A stretch of 64,000 nucleotides of DNA from contig NKIR01000004.1 of assembly GCA_002255985.1 (NCBI GenBank), positions 1 to 64,000 of the forward strand. Direction: 5' to 3'. The notes under the pieces are model-generated. The model saw only the letters and a list, made by a program, of their open reading frames with translations, was not told where the DNA came from and made no database searches. This document shows, one piece after another, positions 15,892-26,337 of this stretch. Numbering within the stretch: the stretch's first letter is position 1; every line of letters starts with the position of its first letter. The stretch is from Sphingomonadaceae bacterium PASS1 (GTDB lineage Bacteria; Pseudomonadota; Alphaproteobacteria; Sphingomonadales; Sphingomonadaceae). A program made the translations under genes and the position numbers.

Positions 15892-16926
15892 ATGGCAATC
15901 ATCCTTGGTCTTGAATCCAGCTGCGACGAAACCGCAGCGGCAATTGTGCGTTCCGACCGGACGATTTTGAGCCATGCCTTGGCTGGCCAGGAAGATCATC
16001 ACCGCGCATTCGGTGGCGTCGTGCCGGAAATCGCCGCGCGCGCGCATGCCGAACTGATGACCCCCTTGGTGGAAACCGCGCTCGCCAACGCAGGCATGAC
16101 GTTAAACGATGTCGATGCCATTGCCGCAACCGCTGGCCCCGGCCTTATTGGCGGTGTCATGGTTGGGCTTGTGACGGCAAAGGCGCTTGCCATGGCGTCG
16201 GGAAAGCCGCTGATCGCCGTCAATCATCTTGAAGGCCACGCGCTTTCGCCGCGGCTGGTCGATGCCGATCTGGCATTTCCCTATCTGCTTCTGCTGGTGT
16301 CTGGCGGCCATTGTCAGTTGCTGCGGGTGAATGGTGTCGGCGACTATAACCGATTGGCCACCACCATCGACGATGCGGTGGGCGAAGCTTTCGACAAAAC
16401 GGCGAAGATTTTGGGCCTGGGCTTTCCCGGTGGGCCAGCCGTCGAACGCGCAGCCGCGTTGGGCAATGCGAAAAATGTGCCGCTGCCCCGCCCGTTAAAA
16501 GGCGCTGATGAACCGCATTTTTCCTTTGCCGGCCTCAAAAGCGCGGTGCTGCGCGCGCATGAGACTGGACAATATAAAGTCGAGGATATTGCCGCATCAT
16601 TTCAGCAAGCCGTTATCGACTGCCTGTACGACCGGATACGCTATACGCTGGATCGTATTGATGCGCCGGCTGCGTTGGTTGTCGCGGGCGGCGTCGCGGC
16701 GAATGTGCCCATTCGCAATATGCTCGAAAAGCTTGCCGCAAGCCGCGGCATGCGTTTTGTCGCGCCGCCATTGTGGCTGTGCACCGACAATGGCGTGATG
16801 ATCGCTTGGGCTGGCGCGGAGAGATTTGCGATGGGCCTGACCGATGGCCTTGATTTTGTTGCGCGGCCACGATGGCCGCTGGATCCCAACGCGGCACCCG
16901 CACGCGGTGCGGGCGTGAAGGCATGA
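15892..16926 (+). CDS. tsaD: tRNA N6-threonylcarbamoyladenosine transferase
   Basis: Transfers the threonylcarbamoyl group to A37 of ANN-decoding tRNAs, with TsaB and TsaE. 344 residues; Kae1/TsaD signatures are clear: [16 protein letters not shown], the metal-binding pair in [23 protein letters not shown] and [10 protein letters not shown], with [10 protein letters not shown] near the end. Its stop overlaps the gpsA start (ATGA). Confidence 0.95.
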   Translation: MAIILGLESSCDETAAAIVRSDRTILSHALAGQEDHHRAFGGVVPEIAARAHAELMTPLVETALANAGMTLNDVDAIAATAGPGLIGGVMVGLVTAKALAMASGKPLIAVNHLEGHALSPRLVDADLAFPYLLLLVSGGHCQLLRVNGVGDYNRLATTIDDAVGEAFDKTAKILGLGFPGGPAVERAAALGNAKNVPLPRPLKGADEPHFSFAGLKSAVLRAHETGQYKVEDIAASFQQAVIDCLYDRIRYTLDRIDAPAALVVAGGVAANVPIRNMLEKLAASRGMRFVAPPLWLCTDNGVMIAWAGAERFAMGLTDGLDFVARPRWPLDPNAAPARGAGVKA

Positions 16927-17918
16927 GCCAGATGCAATATCCGGTTGGTATCATTGGCGGCGGCGCATGGGGGACCGCGCTGGCCGCCGTCATGGCGCAA
17001 ATCCACGATGACGTCCTCATCTGGGCCCGCGAAGAAGAGGCCGTGCAGAGCATAAACAACCTGCACGAAAACAGCCTGTTTTTGCCGGGCACATCATTGT
17101 CACCAAAAATTGAGGCGACAGCTGACCTCGCCCGCATGATCGCATGTAAAAACTTGCTCATCGTGACCCCGGCCCAGCATGTGCGCGCCACGCTGTCGGC
17201 GCTGCCGGATACACAGGCCCCGCTGATCCTTTGCGCAAAAGGTATTGAGGCCGATACCCAAATGCTCGTGTCAGATGTTGCCGCGACAACGCGCCCGGGC
17301 AATCCGATAGCCGTGCTATCTGGCCCTACATTTGCGCATGAGGTTGCTGCTGGAAAGCCCACAGCGGTCACGCTCGCTACCGCCGATCAGACGCTGGGTT
17401 CCGAGTTAATGCGTCGCATCGCCACACCGTCTTTCCGTCCCTATTGGTCTAATGATGTTGTCGGCGCGGAAATTGGCGGTGCTGTTAAAAACGTACTCGC
17501 AATCGCATGTGGTGTCGTGGACGGCGCAGGTCTTGGCCTCAACGCGCGCGCGGCATTGATTGCGCGCGGTTTTGCCGAGATGCAGCGATACGGCCTTGCG
17601 CGCGGTGCAAAAGCCGAAACTCTGGCCGGACTATCGGGATTGGGCGACTTGGTATTGACCTGCAGCTCTGAAAATTCGCGTAACTTTTCGTTGGGCCGGG
17701 GCCTTGGACAAGGCCAATCATCTGAAAGCCTACTCGCAGACCGCAAGACTGTTGCCGAAGGCGCATATACCGCGCCGGTCCTGCTGCAGTCGGCAACGTC
17801 GCTTGATGTCGAAATGCCCATCGTGAGCGCCGTATGCGCGTTGCTTTCGGGATCAGCGACCGTCGATGCCGTCGTGGCCGAATTGCTGGCGCGCCCGCTC
17901 AAGTCCGAAAGCTGGTAA
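16923..17918 (+). CDS. gpsA: NAD(P)-dependent glycerol-3-phosphate dehydrogenase
   Basis: Reduces dihydroxyacetone phosphate to sn-glycerol 3-phosphate, the backbone for phospholipids. N-terminal Rossmann motif [15 protein letters not shown], then [21 protein letters not shown] and the catalytic-domain signature [15 protein letters not shown] with [10 protein letters not shown] start at 16923 (MSQMQYPVG), overlapping the tsaD stop, rather than at 16872 inside tsaD. 331 residues, as expected. Confidence 0.95.
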   Translation: MSQMQYPVGIIGGGAWGTALAAVMAQIHDDVLIWAREEEAVQSINNLHENSLFLPGTSLSPKIEATADLARMIACKNLLIVTPAQHVRATLSALPDTQAPLILCAKGIEADTQMLVSDVAATTRPGNPIAVLSGPTFAHEVAAGKPTAVTLATADQTLGSELMRRIATPSFRPYWSNDVVGAEIGGAVKNVLAIACGVVDGAGLGLNARAALIARGFAEMQRYGLARGAKAETLAGLSGLGDLVLTCSSENSRNFSLGRGLGQGQSSESLLADRKTVAEGAYTAPVLLQSATSLDVEMPIVSAVCALLSGSATVDAVVAELLARPLKSESW

Positions 17919-17959
17919 CGGCGGACCTAATCCGCTAGCGTACCATAAGAGGCCATCCA

Positions 17960-19456
17960 TTGACTGCAGCCAGAACCGACGAAGAAGACATTCAGGCACT
18001 CGCAAAGGGCGGGCGGACGAATGTATTTGGTTTCCTTTTGCGGTTGGCCGCCCGCATACCATTTTTGTTTATCGCGGGCAGACTTTATGGTCCCGAAGCA
18101 CTTGGCCGCTTTGCCTATGCCATCCTGATTATAGAATTCGCCGCGCAGCTTGCATCACTTGGTCTGCGCCGCGGACTGGCGGAATTGCTTGCGAAGGATG
18201 ACCGCCCGCACGCCCACATGATTGCGGATGCGCTTTTCGCGGCGATGGCAGCATCAGCGGTCGGCGCTGCATTTTTGATTATGCTGCCCGAGCTGATGTT
18301 TCCCAACAGCGGCATTAACGGGCTCGACCGGTTTCTGCCGCTCGCCATTTTTGCAATCGTCGGAACGGACATCGCCTTGTCCGCTTTGGCCTATAAATTC
18401 GATATCGCATCGACCGTGCGGGCACGTGCGATCGTTGAACCGTGGGCAATCAGCATCGCGGCAGGCGCGCTCTATTTCTATTCCGCGCGTGATGGGTTGA
18501 TCCTGTCTTATGTCGCTTCGCTGGCAGCTGCATTGTTGTTTGCACTGTGGCCCTTGTGGAGCAGCTATGGCTTTGCACGGGGATGGCGGCCAAGTGTGAA
18601 GCGTTCTTTGGTAATTGCCCAACGCAACCTACCATTGGCCGCAGCGGACGCCGCAGAATGGGGCAGCAGGCGGATGGACCTTGCCATATTGGGCCTGTTT
18701 GCATCGCCCGCAGTGGTTGGTATCTATTATGTCGCCCAACAGGTGGCGAGCCTGCCACAGAAGCTTAAAACCAGCTTTGACCCGATATTAGGCCCCGTCA
18801 TCACGCGCAATTTACAGACCCGCAATTATACCGAAATCGCCAAACAGGTCGGTCAGGTCGGTTTCTGGATTATCGCGGCACAGGCCGGAATTGCACTGGC
18901 GCTTGGTATCCCGGGTGAAGCTGTCATGGGATTGATGGGCCCCGAATTTGCCGGCGGAGCAGCAGCGCTTGCCTTTTTGCTGGCTGCGGAAGTTGCGGCG
19001 GCCACGGCGGTCGTCAGTGAATCCGCGTTGGTATATATCGCCCGTCACCGAAATCTGCTGATTTCAATCGGGATGTTGGCCGTGCAAACTTTGGTGAGCG
19101 TGGGCCTTATCATGCTGGTCGATGATATTCCCGTTAAGCCCGAATATGTTGGCCTATGTCAGGCAGCAGCCGTTGCCTGCGGGCTGATGATATCACTTGG
19201 CATTGGGTCGTTCATCAAATCGCGATTACTGTCTCATTTGCTCGGACAGCCCATACGCGTGTGGCGCTGGGCATTGCTGACTGCTGTCGCTGCGGCAGCC
19301 TTGCTCGGCATGGCCATCGTCAGCGTCCCTGCCCGATTGGAATGGGTGGAACTAGCGATTGGCGTGCCTGCAATCCTTGGCCTTTATGGCTGGATTATCT
19401 GGCGCTGGGGCTTTGGCCCGGAGGACCGGGTGCTGTTCCGCAAGAAAAAGGATTAA
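17960..19456 (+). CDS. polysaccharide flippase (MOP/MATE-type, Wzx-like)
   Basis: A 498-residue inner membrane protein with about twelve to fourteen hydrophobic segments and the opening pattern of O-antigen/teichoic acid flippases (GGRTNVFGFLLRLAARIPFL, GRLYGPEALGRFAYA). It would move lipid-linked sugars across the inner membrane. The start is TTG at 17960 with AAGAGG upstream. No glycosyltransferase genes are adjacent, so its substrate is unknown. The last four bases overlap the convergent kinase gene. Confidence 0.8.
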   Translation: MTAARTDEEDIQALAKGGRTNVFGFLLRLAARIPFLFIAGRLYGPEALGRFAYAILIIEFAAQLASLGLRRGLAELLAKDDRPHAHMIADALFAAMAASAVGAAFLIMLPELMFPNSGINGLDRFLPLAIFAIVGTDIALSALAYKFDIASTVRARAIVEPWAISIAAGALYFYSARDGLILSYVASLAAALLFALWPLWSSYGFARGWRPSVKRSLVIAQRNLPLAAADAAEWGSRRMDLAILGLFASPAVVGIYYVAQQVASLPQKLKTSFDPILGPVITRNLQTRNYTEIAKQVGQVGFWIIAAQAGIALALGIPGEAVMGLMGPEFAGGAAALAFLLAAEVAAATAVVSESALVYIARHRNLLISIGMLAVQTLVSVGLIMLVDDIPVKPEYVGLCQAAAVACGLMISLGIGSFIKSRLLSHLLGQPIRVWRWALLTAVAAAALLGMAIVSVPARLEWVELAIGVPAILGLYGWIIWRWGFGPEDRVLFRKKKD

Positions 19457-20448
19457 GCCAGACGCTTGGCAACAAGCTCTGCGATATCCGCTTCTGGCCG
19501 CGCGCCATAATGCGAAATAATCTCGGCAGCGCACACCGCACCCATGACAAGGCATTCGGCCATTGGGCGACCCTGCGCAATCCCGGCAAACACACCTGAT
19601 GCGAACAAGTCACCTGCGCCGGTCGTGTCGACCAATTGGGCGACAGATTCTGCGCCGACTTCAGTACGCACGCCATTTTCGATGGCGATGGCGCCATGTT
19701 CGCCGCGCGTGCAGACCAGCAATGGAACCTTCGCCGCGATGGCAGCGACCGATGCTTCGAAATCATCGCTGTTGTTGAGCGCACAAATTTCGACTTCATT
19801 CGAAAACAATATGTCGATGCGGCCCGCGTCCATTTCGGCCAAAAAGTCTGGGCCATGGCGCGAAATGACAAATGCGTCGGACAATGTCAGCGCAACCTTG
19901 CGACCGGCAGCACGCGCAACATCGATGGCGGTGCGCATCGCGGCACGTGGCTCCTCAGGATCCCACAAATAACCTTCCAAATACAATATAGCCGCGCTTT
20001 CAATCAGCGACTTGTCGACCAATGTGGCAGGCAAATATTGCGACGCGCCCAAAAAGGTATTCATCGTCCGCTGCGCATCTGGCGTGACGAGAATGTAGCA
20101 ACGTGCGGTCGAAGGCGCGCCATCACGTGCAGGAATATCGAAATGGATACCGCCCGCACGAATGTCATGTGCGAACACTTGGCCAAGCTGATCATTTGCC
20201 ACTTGCCCGATAAATGCTGTTTTATGTCCAAGCCGCGCAAGACCGGCCAAGGTATTTGCGGCAGAGCCACCGCTGATTTCACGGGCAGGACCCATATGGG
20301 CATATAATGCTTGCGCACGTTCCTCATCAATCAGCTGCATACTGCCTTTGGTCAGGCCTTCGCTGTCGATAAAAGCATCGTCGGTGTTGGCAATGATATC
20401 AACAATTGCATTGCCAATGGCGAGGACGTCGAAGCGGCTTTCAGTCAT
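19453..20448 (-). CDS. PfkB-family sugar kinase, adenosine-kinase-like
   Basis: 331 residues with the ribokinase/PfkB fold: FDVLAIGNAIVDIIA, the glycine pair in EISGGSAANTLAGLARLG, and the C-terminal anion-hole and catalytic motif DTTGAGDLFASGVFAG, with the catalytic Asp in GAGD. The N-terminal pattern is typical of the alphaproteobacterial clade labelled adenosine kinase, which would phosphorylate adenosine to AMP. Substrate is inferred. Convergent with the flippase gene. Confidence 0.82.
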   Translation of the reverse strand: MTESRFDVLAIGNAIVDIIANTDDAFIDSEGLTKGSMQLIDEERAQALYAHMGPAREISGGSAANTLAGLARLGHKTAFIGQVANDQLGQVFAHDIRAGGIHFDIPARDGAPSTARCYILVTPDAQRTMNTFLGASQYLPATLVDKSLIESAAILYLEGYLWDPEEPRAAMRTAIDVARAAGRKVALTLSDAFVISRHGPDFLAEMDAGRIDILFSNEVEICALNNSDDFEASVAAIAAKVPLLVCTRGEHGAIAIENGVRTEVGAESVAQLVDTTGAGDLFASGVFAGIAQGRPMAECLVMGAVCAAEIISHYGARPEADIAELVAKRLA

Positions 20449-20522
20449 GAATTTTCCTATATGTAAGCTCGCTGCGCCCTACTGGGGTTGGACATTTCGG
20501 GCAAGCGCTTTAGAAGCGCGAC

Positions 20523-21188
20523 ATGATACAAGCGCTCCAGCTTTCGTTCCAAAGCCTCTCGGACAGGCGCGTCGCAATGCTGCTCATCAAAGTGGTGTTG
20601 TGCACTTTTGTCAGCTTCCTGTTGTTGGGCGTGGCCATGTGGTTTGCGCTCGACTGGCTTTTTGCATGGCTCAACATTCAAAACGGCGCATATCTGTCGG
20701 CCTTCCTGTCGCTGGCTATCATCCCGATTTCGGCTTTTCTGCTTTTCCGGTTGGTCGCCGTCGCAATCACATGGATCTTCGCCGACGATATTATCGATGC
20801 TGTTGAAGACCGACATTATCCCCAGAAAGCCGCGTTTGGAAAACGTCCGGGCGTAGGCGCTGGCATGCATATGGCGGTGCGATCAATTGCGCGGGTAGTT
20901 GGTTACAACCTCCTCGCCTTGCCGCTGTATATCGTCTTGCTGGTCACGGGCGTTGGCACGGCGATCACGTTCATGCTCCTCAACGCGCTCCTTTTGGGCA
21001 AGGATTTGGAAGATATGCTGATTGCTCGCCATGGCGTATCGCAAGGCAGCATCCAGAAACTGCCGCGCCTCTTACTGGGTTTTGTTGGCACCGTTGGCAT
21101 GCTGATCCCGTTTTTCAACCTTCTGGTGCCCGTGCTCGCTACGGCGATGGCTGTGCACATGGTCCATTCGGGAAGCAGAGCGATATGA
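20523..21188 (+). CDS. EI24-domain (CysZ-like) membrane protein
   Basis: 221 residues with about five hydrophobic segments and the EI24/CysZ pattern, including LLRLVAVAITWIF-like and ADDIIDAVEDRHYP in the middle and a second membrane region around 105-155. CysZ proteins import sulfate; many EI24 proteins in alphaproteobacteria have no shown substrate, and no cysteine genes are nearby. It overlaps the following secreted-protein gene by four bases. Confidence 0.75.
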   Translation: MIQALQLSFQSLSDRRVAMLLIKVVLCTFVSFLLLGVAMWFALDWLFAWLNIQNGAYLSAFLSLAIIPISAFLLFRLVAVAITWIFADDIIDAVEDRHYPQKAAFGKRPGVGAGMHMAVRSIARVVGYNLLALPLYIVLLVTGVGTAITFMLLNALLLGKDLEDMLIARHGVSQGSIQKLPRLLLGFVGTVGMLIPFFNLLVPVLATAMAVHMVHSGSRAI

Positions 21189-21577
21189 AACACGCCATAA
21201 ACGCATCCGCACTCGCTTTGATTTTGGCAGGCTTTGTATCTGCGCCGTCTGCACGTGCGCAAACGCGCCAGCCAGCACCCATACAACGCACTGCGCCGCC
21301 CATTCCCGTTCGCCCTGCCATGGGACCAAGGGGCCTAGAGGCGGTCATGGGGAAGGATGTCGGCACGCTGAAACGCCTTTTTGGCGAACCGCGGCTTGAT
21401 GTCATTGAGGTTCATGGCCGCAAGCTGCAATTTGTTGGCAAAGCCTGCGTCCTTGATGTGTTTCTCTATCCCGACGGCAAGGGCCGGACCGAAATCGTTA
21501 CCTATGTCGACGCGCGACGCAGTGATGGCGCTGCGGTGGATCGCGCATCCTGCATTGATGCCTTGCAACGCCGCTGA
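21185..21577 (+). CDS. secreted hypothetical protein
   Basis: 130 residues with a signal peptide cleaved near SARAQ, a proline-rich linker, and a small C-terminal domain (GLEAVMGKDVGTLKRLFGEPRLD, CVLDVFLYPDGKG) containing two cysteines. The pattern resembles small periplasmic proteins found after EI24 genes in sphingomonads; no function is known to me. Coupled by ATGA to the EI24 gene; ends exactly where convergent queG ends. Confidence 0.65.
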   Translation: MKHAINASALALILAGFVSAPSARAQTRQPAPIQRTAPPIPVRPAMGPRGLEAVMGKDVGTLKRLFGEPRLDVIEVHGRKLQFVGKACVLDVFLYPDGKGRTEIVTYVDARRSDGAAVDRASCIDALQRR

Positions 21578-22702
21578 TTAACTCAGCGTCCATTCGGTAC
21601 GAACCGACGGGTCCAGTTCGTCGGCAAAGCGCGCCTGCTTTTCACGCGCAAATATCTCGGGCGACAGCCGCGACATCGCCCAGATCGCGGCACCACGGAC
21701 GACCGGAGACGTGTCATCCATGAGCATCTCGACCACGGGTAGCACGCCGAGGTCACGGCCATTGCCAGCAGCGATCAATACATTGCGCACAAAGCTGTCG
21801 CGGCCAATGCGCTTGACGGGCGATCCGGAAAACAGCTGACGAAACTGCGTATCGTCCAAAGCCAAAAGGTCCGCAATGCACGGCGCGACCAAGGCTTCGC
21901 GGGGCAAAAATGCCTTATGTGCTGCAGCCGTCTCGGCAAATTTGTTCCACGGACAAACCGCCAGACAATCATCGCAGCCGTAAATGTGATTGCCCATCAA
22001 TGAGCGCAGTTCGCGGTCGATGGGGCCCTTATGCTCAATGGTGAGATAGGAGATGCATCGGCGCGCATCGAGCTGGTACGGCGCCGGAAAGGCATTGGTT
22101 GGGCAGATGTCCTGACACGCCCGGCACGAGCCGCATGTGTCGGTCGCGGGAACCGATGGCGCAAGCTCTGCAGTCGTATAAATCGCCCCAAGGAACAGCC
22201 AGCTGCCATGTTCTTTGCTGACGATGTTGCTGTGTTTGCCTTGCCAACCAAGTCCCGCCACCTCAGCCAGCGCCTTTTCCATAACCGGCGCGGTATCGAC
22301 GAACACTTTGACGCCGACCTCTGCAGAATGGGCCAGCCAACTGGCGAGCCGCTTGAGCGCGCCTTTGATGACATCATGATAGTCGCGTCCTTGCGCATAG
22401 ACCGATATCCGCGCCTTTGTGTCATCGCCGGCAAGCGCCATTGGATCATGTGGCGGCGCATAGCTCATCCCCAGCATGATCACTGATTTTACTTCGGGCC
22501 ATAAAATATCGGGGTTAGCGCGCTCATCGACGCGGCTTTCCATCCACAGCATGTCGCCATGGCGGCCTTCATCGATCCACTGGCGCAGCCGCTGCCCCGC
22601 GCGTGGCGCAAGATGACCCGGCGCAATACCAAAAGCGACTAAGCCCTCACTCTGCGCCTTGGCCTGCAATTCGTTAACTATATTTGTGTTGTTTCTTTTC
22701 AC
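21578..22702 (-). CDS. queG: epoxyqueuosine reductase
   Basis: Reduces epoxyqueuosine to queuosine in tRNA anticodons using cobalamin and two 4Fe-4S clusters. 374 residues; clusters are bound by TCGSCRACQDICPTNAF and GCDDCLAVCPWNKF, and the N-terminal cobalamin domain has PGHLAPRAGQRLRQWID and YGRDYH-like elements. A C-terminal HEAT-like tail is present (LLALDDTQFRQLFSGSPVKR onward). Leftward, single gene. Confidence 0.93.
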   Translation of the reverse strand: MKRNNTNIVNELQAKAQSEGLVAFGIAPGHLAPRAGQRLRQWIDEGRHGDMLWMESRVDERANPDILWPEVKSVIMLGMSYAPPHDPMALAGDDTKARISVYAQGRDYHDVIKGALKRLASWLAHSAEVGVKVFVDTAPVMEKALAEVAGLGWQGKHSNIVSKEHGSWLFLGAIYTTAELAPSVPATDTCGSCRACQDICPTNAFPAPYQLDARRCISYLTIEHKGPIDRELRSLMGNHIYGCDDCLAVCPWNKFAETAAAHKAFLPREALVAPCIADLLALDDTQFRQLFSGSPVKRIGRDSFVRNVLIAAGNGRDLGVLPVVEMLMDDTSPVVRGAAIWAMSRLSPEIFAREKQARFADELDPSVRTEWTLS

Positions 22703-22748
22703 GCGCCAACCTTATTCATAACCGACCATCTCTACGGGGCAGTTCAGT

Positions 22749-23681
22749 ATGTACGCAATAGAGGCAAAGGGACTCGTAAAGCAATTCGATGGCTTTCGTG
22801 CCGTCGATGGGGTCGACCTGAAAATTCCCGAGGGCAGCATTTTTGGCATTTTGGGTCCAAATGGCGCTGGCAAGACGACCATGTTGCGCACCTTACTTGG
22901 CATCATTGATCCGGATGCCGGTACCCGCAACCTGCTGGGTTCGGACCGGCCGATAACACAGTCCCGCAATGTGGGATATTTGCCCGAAGAACGCGGCATG
23001 TATCAATCGATGCGCGCGGTCGACACGATTGCGTTCATGGGCGCGCTGCGCGGGCTATCGTTGAAAGAGGGTGCGAAAAAAGGGCGGGCCTTGCTCGAAG
23101 AAGCTGGCCTTGGATATGCCGCGGACCGCCAGATCCGGCAGCTTTCCAAGGGGATGGCCCAAACGGTGCAACTTATGGGGACAATCGTGCACGACCCAAA
23201 GCTGATCGTGCTCGATGAACCTTTTTCGGGGCTGGATGCACTCAATCAGGCCAAGCTTGAAAAGATGATCCGCGCGCAATCTGCCAAGGGTGTGACAGTC
23301 ATTTTCTCCACCCATGTCATCGCGCATGCCGAACGGTTGTGCGAACGCATCGCCATTATCGCCAAGGGCAAAATCAGTTTCGACGGGCTTGTATCCGAAG
23401 CACGTGACCGCTTGCGGCCGCAGGTGCATTTGGAAACCGAAACGTTGGACGGGCCATGGCGCTCGGCGCTTCCCGCTGAAACCAAAGCAGAAGGGCATTG
23501 GTGGCATTTCACCTTGCCCGAAACCGGGGTGGAGCCGCTGCTGACGGCGCTGGTCGAGGGCAAGGCGGGCGTCAAATCGCTGTCGATCGAAAGGCCGGGG
23601 CTGCACGATGCGTTCGTGGCGATCGCTGGTGAAGCCGTCGCTGCGGAAATGGATGATACTGGCGTGGGAGAAGCAAAATGA
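22749..23681 (+). CDS. ABC transporter ATP-binding protein (NatA-like)
   Basis: 310 residues. Walker A GPNGAGKTT (about 37-45), Q-loop VGYLPEERGMY, signature LSKGMAQ (in place of LSGGQ), Walker B LIVLDEPFSGLDAL and H-loop STHV. The C-terminal extension is typical of NatA/CcmA-type exporters. Coupled by ATGA to its permease. NatAB-type exporters move Na+ or drugs out; the substrate here is not readable. Confidence 0.88.
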   Translation: MYAIEAKGLVKQFDGFRAVDGVDLKIPEGSIFGILGPNGAGKTTMLRTLLGIIDPDAGTRNLLGSDRPITQSRNVGYLPEERGMYQSMRAVDTIAFMGALRGLSLKEGAKKGRALLEEAGLGYAADRQIRQLSKGMAQTVQLMGTIVHDPKLIVLDEPFSGLDALNQAKLEKMIRAQSAKGVTVIFSTHVIAHAERLCERIAIIAKGKISFDGLVSEARDRLRPQVHLETETLDGPWRSALPAETKAEGHWWHFTLPETGVEPLLTALVEGKAGVKSLSIERPGLHDAFVAIAGEAVAAEMDDTGVGEAK

Positions 23682-24904
23682 AGGAAATTATCCGCGCCGC
23701 CTTCGTCATTGCCCGCCGTGACTTTACGGCGATCATTTATTCCAAGGCCTTTATCTTCTTTCTGCTTGGACCTTTCTTCCCTGTGCTTGTCGGATTTGCG
23801 GCGGGTAATTTGGGTGGGCAAATCGCCAAAGAAGTGTCGCAACCCGTTGTCGGCATTGCGTTGGCGAAAGAGGATGCAGGGAAAATTCTGTCCGCTCGCG
23901 AGTCGCTTTCGAAGACATTGGGAGACAGCTATTTCGCCCGCATGATCGTCGTCGGCGATTCAGCTGCAAATCAAAAAACGCCGCAAAGCTATCTTGCGAA
24001 AAAGACGGACAATCTAAGCGTTGTTGTCACGGGCACGCTGGCGAAACCCGTAATAACGGGTACAGCCAACGCCATCAAACGCGAACGAGCCGACATTGAA
24101 CTGTTGGCAGGCTATGCGCAAAGCGGCGGCACATTGACGTTGCCGCGTTCAACTCCCGATATTGTTGTCGAGTCCGCTAACAACGACAAGAAGCTGCGCA
24201 CCATCACTGCGCAGGGTGGGCAGTTTCTCGTTTTCTTCCTGACAATGTTGCTTGCAGGCATGGTCCTGTCGAATCTGGTTGAGGAGAAATCCAACAAGAT
24301 TATCGAAATTCTCGCCGCTTCGATTCCCATGGAATCGGTATTCTTGGGCAAATTGTTCGCGATGCTCGGCATGGCCTTGCTGGGTATATTGGTTTGGACG
24401 ACCGTTGGCCTTATTGGTTTCGCAGCGATCGGGCCGGATTTGCCAAATTACCCAACGCCGGCGGTTGGCTGGCCAATGTTTATTGGCCTGTGCTTTACCT
24501 ATTTTATCATGGCGTATCTCATGCTCGGCGCGCTTTTCCTCGGAATCGGTGCAATGGCGGCCACGGTACGGGAGGTGCAGACCATATCCATGCCCGTCAC
24601 CATGGCGCAGTTGATCAATTTCTTCTTCGCATCCTATGCCCTGACCCAAACAGGTGAACCGCTCGAGAAACTTGCTGCCATTTTCCCCTTTAGCTCACCC
24701 TTTGCGATGATTGGACGCGCAGCACTTGAACCGGTTTTGTGGCATCACGCCGTCGCAATTATCGGCCAGATTTTCTTTGCGATATTGTTGCTGCGGCTGG
24801 GTGTGTATCTTTTCAAGAAAAACGTCATGAAATCAGGAAGCGCTGGCCGCGCCAAGGATGACGGTGCGCGCCGTTTGTTCGGCTTCATCAAAATGCCGGG
24901 ATGA
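23678..24904 (+). CDS. ABC transporter permease (NatB-like)
   Basis: 408 residues: one N-terminal membrane segment, a large extracytoplasmic domain (about 45-185), then five to six membrane segments including FLTMLLAGMVLSNLVEEKSNKIIEIL, the signature of NatB/ABC2-type permeases. It pairs with the ATPase encoded immediately upstream (four-base overlap). Confidence 0.88.
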   Translation: MKEIIRAAFVIARRDFTAIIYSKAFIFFLLGPFFPVLVGFAAGNLGGQIAKEVSQPVVGIALAKEDAGKILSARESLSKTLGDSYFARMIVVGDSAANQKTPQSYLAKKTDNLSVVVTGTLAKPVITGTANAIKRERADIELLAGYAQSGGTLTLPRSTPDIVVESANNDKKLRTITAQGGQFLVFFLTMLLAGMVLSNLVEEKSNKIIEILAASIPMESVFLGKLFAMLGMALLGILVWTTVGLIGFAAIGPDLPNYPTPAVGWPMFIGLCFTYFIMAYLMLGALFLGIGAMAATVREVQTISMPVTMAQLINFFFASYALTQTGEPLEKLAAIFPFSSPFAMIGRAALEPVLWHHAVAIIGQIFFAILLLRLGVYLFKKNVMKSGSAGRAKDDGARRLFGFIKMPG

Positions 24905-24996
24905 ATGTGTCGTCACCTTTAATAGGTTGCGGTTCGAAACTGGATTGACATTTCTGTAAGTAGTGGCAGTTTCGGTGATGAGAGGAGTCGATAATA

Positions 24997-26277
24997 ATGG
25001 CAACTGCCCCCCTAATCGAAAGCGATTCACTGCCTTGGGAAATTAACAAGGCACCACATCATTGGGACGTAACAAAGCCCGATATTTATACCGAAGATCG
25101 CTGGCACCCAATCTTTAAAGAGATGCGCGAAAAAGCGCCGATCAACAAGATTGAGGGTTCTGATTTCGGCAGCTATTGGAATGTCACGACGCTCAAAGCC
25201 ATTCAACATGTCGAAGCTCTGCCCGACATTTATTCGTCGTCGTTCGAACATGGCGGCATAACGTTAATCGACGACAATGCGCTTGAAGAGCCAATCCCCG
25301 AAGACCAAAAAATCGTCATGCCAATGTTCATTGCAATGGACAGGCCCAAGCACACCGAAGAACGTCGCGTTATTGCACCTGCGTTTACACCGGGCGAAAT
25401 GGACCGCATGTCTGGCGATATCCGGCGCCGCACAGGCGAACTTTTGGACTCGCTTCCGGTTGGTAAGACATTCGACTGGGTCGACCTGGTATCCATTGAA
25501 CTGACCACACAGATGTTGGCGCTCATTTTCGATTTCCCATGGGAAGACCGCCGCAAGTTGACCGAATGGTCGGATTGGGCAGGCGACGTCGAACTATTCC
25601 GTACCGAAGAGACGCGTCAGGCGCGACTTGGAAAAATGTTTGAAATGGGCGCCTATTTTCAGCGTCTGTGGGAAGAACGCAAAAATCGCGGCGAAGCGCC
25701 CGACCTTATTAGCCGCATGATCCATTCACCGATGAAGGACATGAGCCAGTTTGAATATATGGGTAACCTCATTCTGCTCATCGTGGGCGGAAACGACACA
25801 ACCCGAAATTCGATGTCCGGTTACGCTTATGGGCTCAACAGCTTCCCCGACGAGCGCGAAAAGCTGGAGAAGAATCCCCAGTTCATCACCAACGCCGTCA
25901 GCGAAATCATTCGTTGGCAGACCCCTTTGGCGCATATGCGGCGCACCGCCACGCAAGACCATGACCTGTTCGGCGCCCCCATCAAGGCTGGCGACAAGAT
26001 TGGCATGTGGTACCTGTCGGCCAACCGTGATGAGACGGTGTTCGATAATCCAGACAAGTTGATTGTCGATCGTGAGAACGCGCGCCGGCATTTGGCGTTT
26101 GGATATGGCATCCACCGTTGCGTTGGCGCGCGATTGGCCGAATTGCAGATCCGCATCTTGCTTGAAGAAATGGCACTGCGGCGCTTGCGACCAAATGTGA
26201 TGGCAGAACCCGAGCGCGTGGCTGGCTGTTTCGTCCATGGGTATCGCAAGATGGATGTCGAACTGTCGCGATATTGA
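24997..26277 (+). CDS. cytochrome P450, CYP153 family (alkane/fatty acid terminal hydroxylase)
   Basis: 426 residues. I-helix motif GGNDTTRNSMSG near 264, ExxR in SEIIRWQ and haem-binding loop FGYGIHRCVGARLAE near 367-381 with the ligand Cys. The I-helix and haem-loop wording is that of CYP153, soluble enzymes that hydroxylate the end carbon of medium-chain alkanes and fatty acids. They need a ferredoxin and a reductase, neither of which is adjacent. TTGACA at about 24945 is a possible -35 without a clear -10; AGAGGAG lies at 24979-24985. Confidence 0.85.
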   Translation: MATAPLIESDSLPWEINKAPHHWDVTKPDIYTEDRWHPIFKEMREKAPINKIEGSDFGSYWNVTTLKAIQHVEALPDIYSSSFEHGGITLIDDNALEEPIPEDQKIVMPMFIAMDRPKHTEERRVIAPAFTPGEMDRMSGDIRRRTGELLDSLPVGKTFDWVDLVSIELTTQMLALIFDFPWEDRRKLTEWSDWAGDVELFRTEETRQARLGKMFEMGAYFQRLWEERKNRGEAPDLISRMIHSPMKDMSQFEYMGNLILLIVGGNDTTRNSMSGYAYGLNSFPDEREKLEKNPQFITNAVSEIIRWQTPLAHMRRTATQDHDLFGAPIKAGDKIGMWYLSANRDETVFDNPDKLIVDRENARRHLAFGYGIHRCVGARLAELQIRILLEEMALRRLRPNVMAEPERVAGCFVHGYRKMDVELSRY

Positions 26278-26337
26278 TATGAAAGCTTTTGGACGGTTCC
26301 GGTGTATGCATAGCCGGAGCGTCCAAAGGAACATGTC

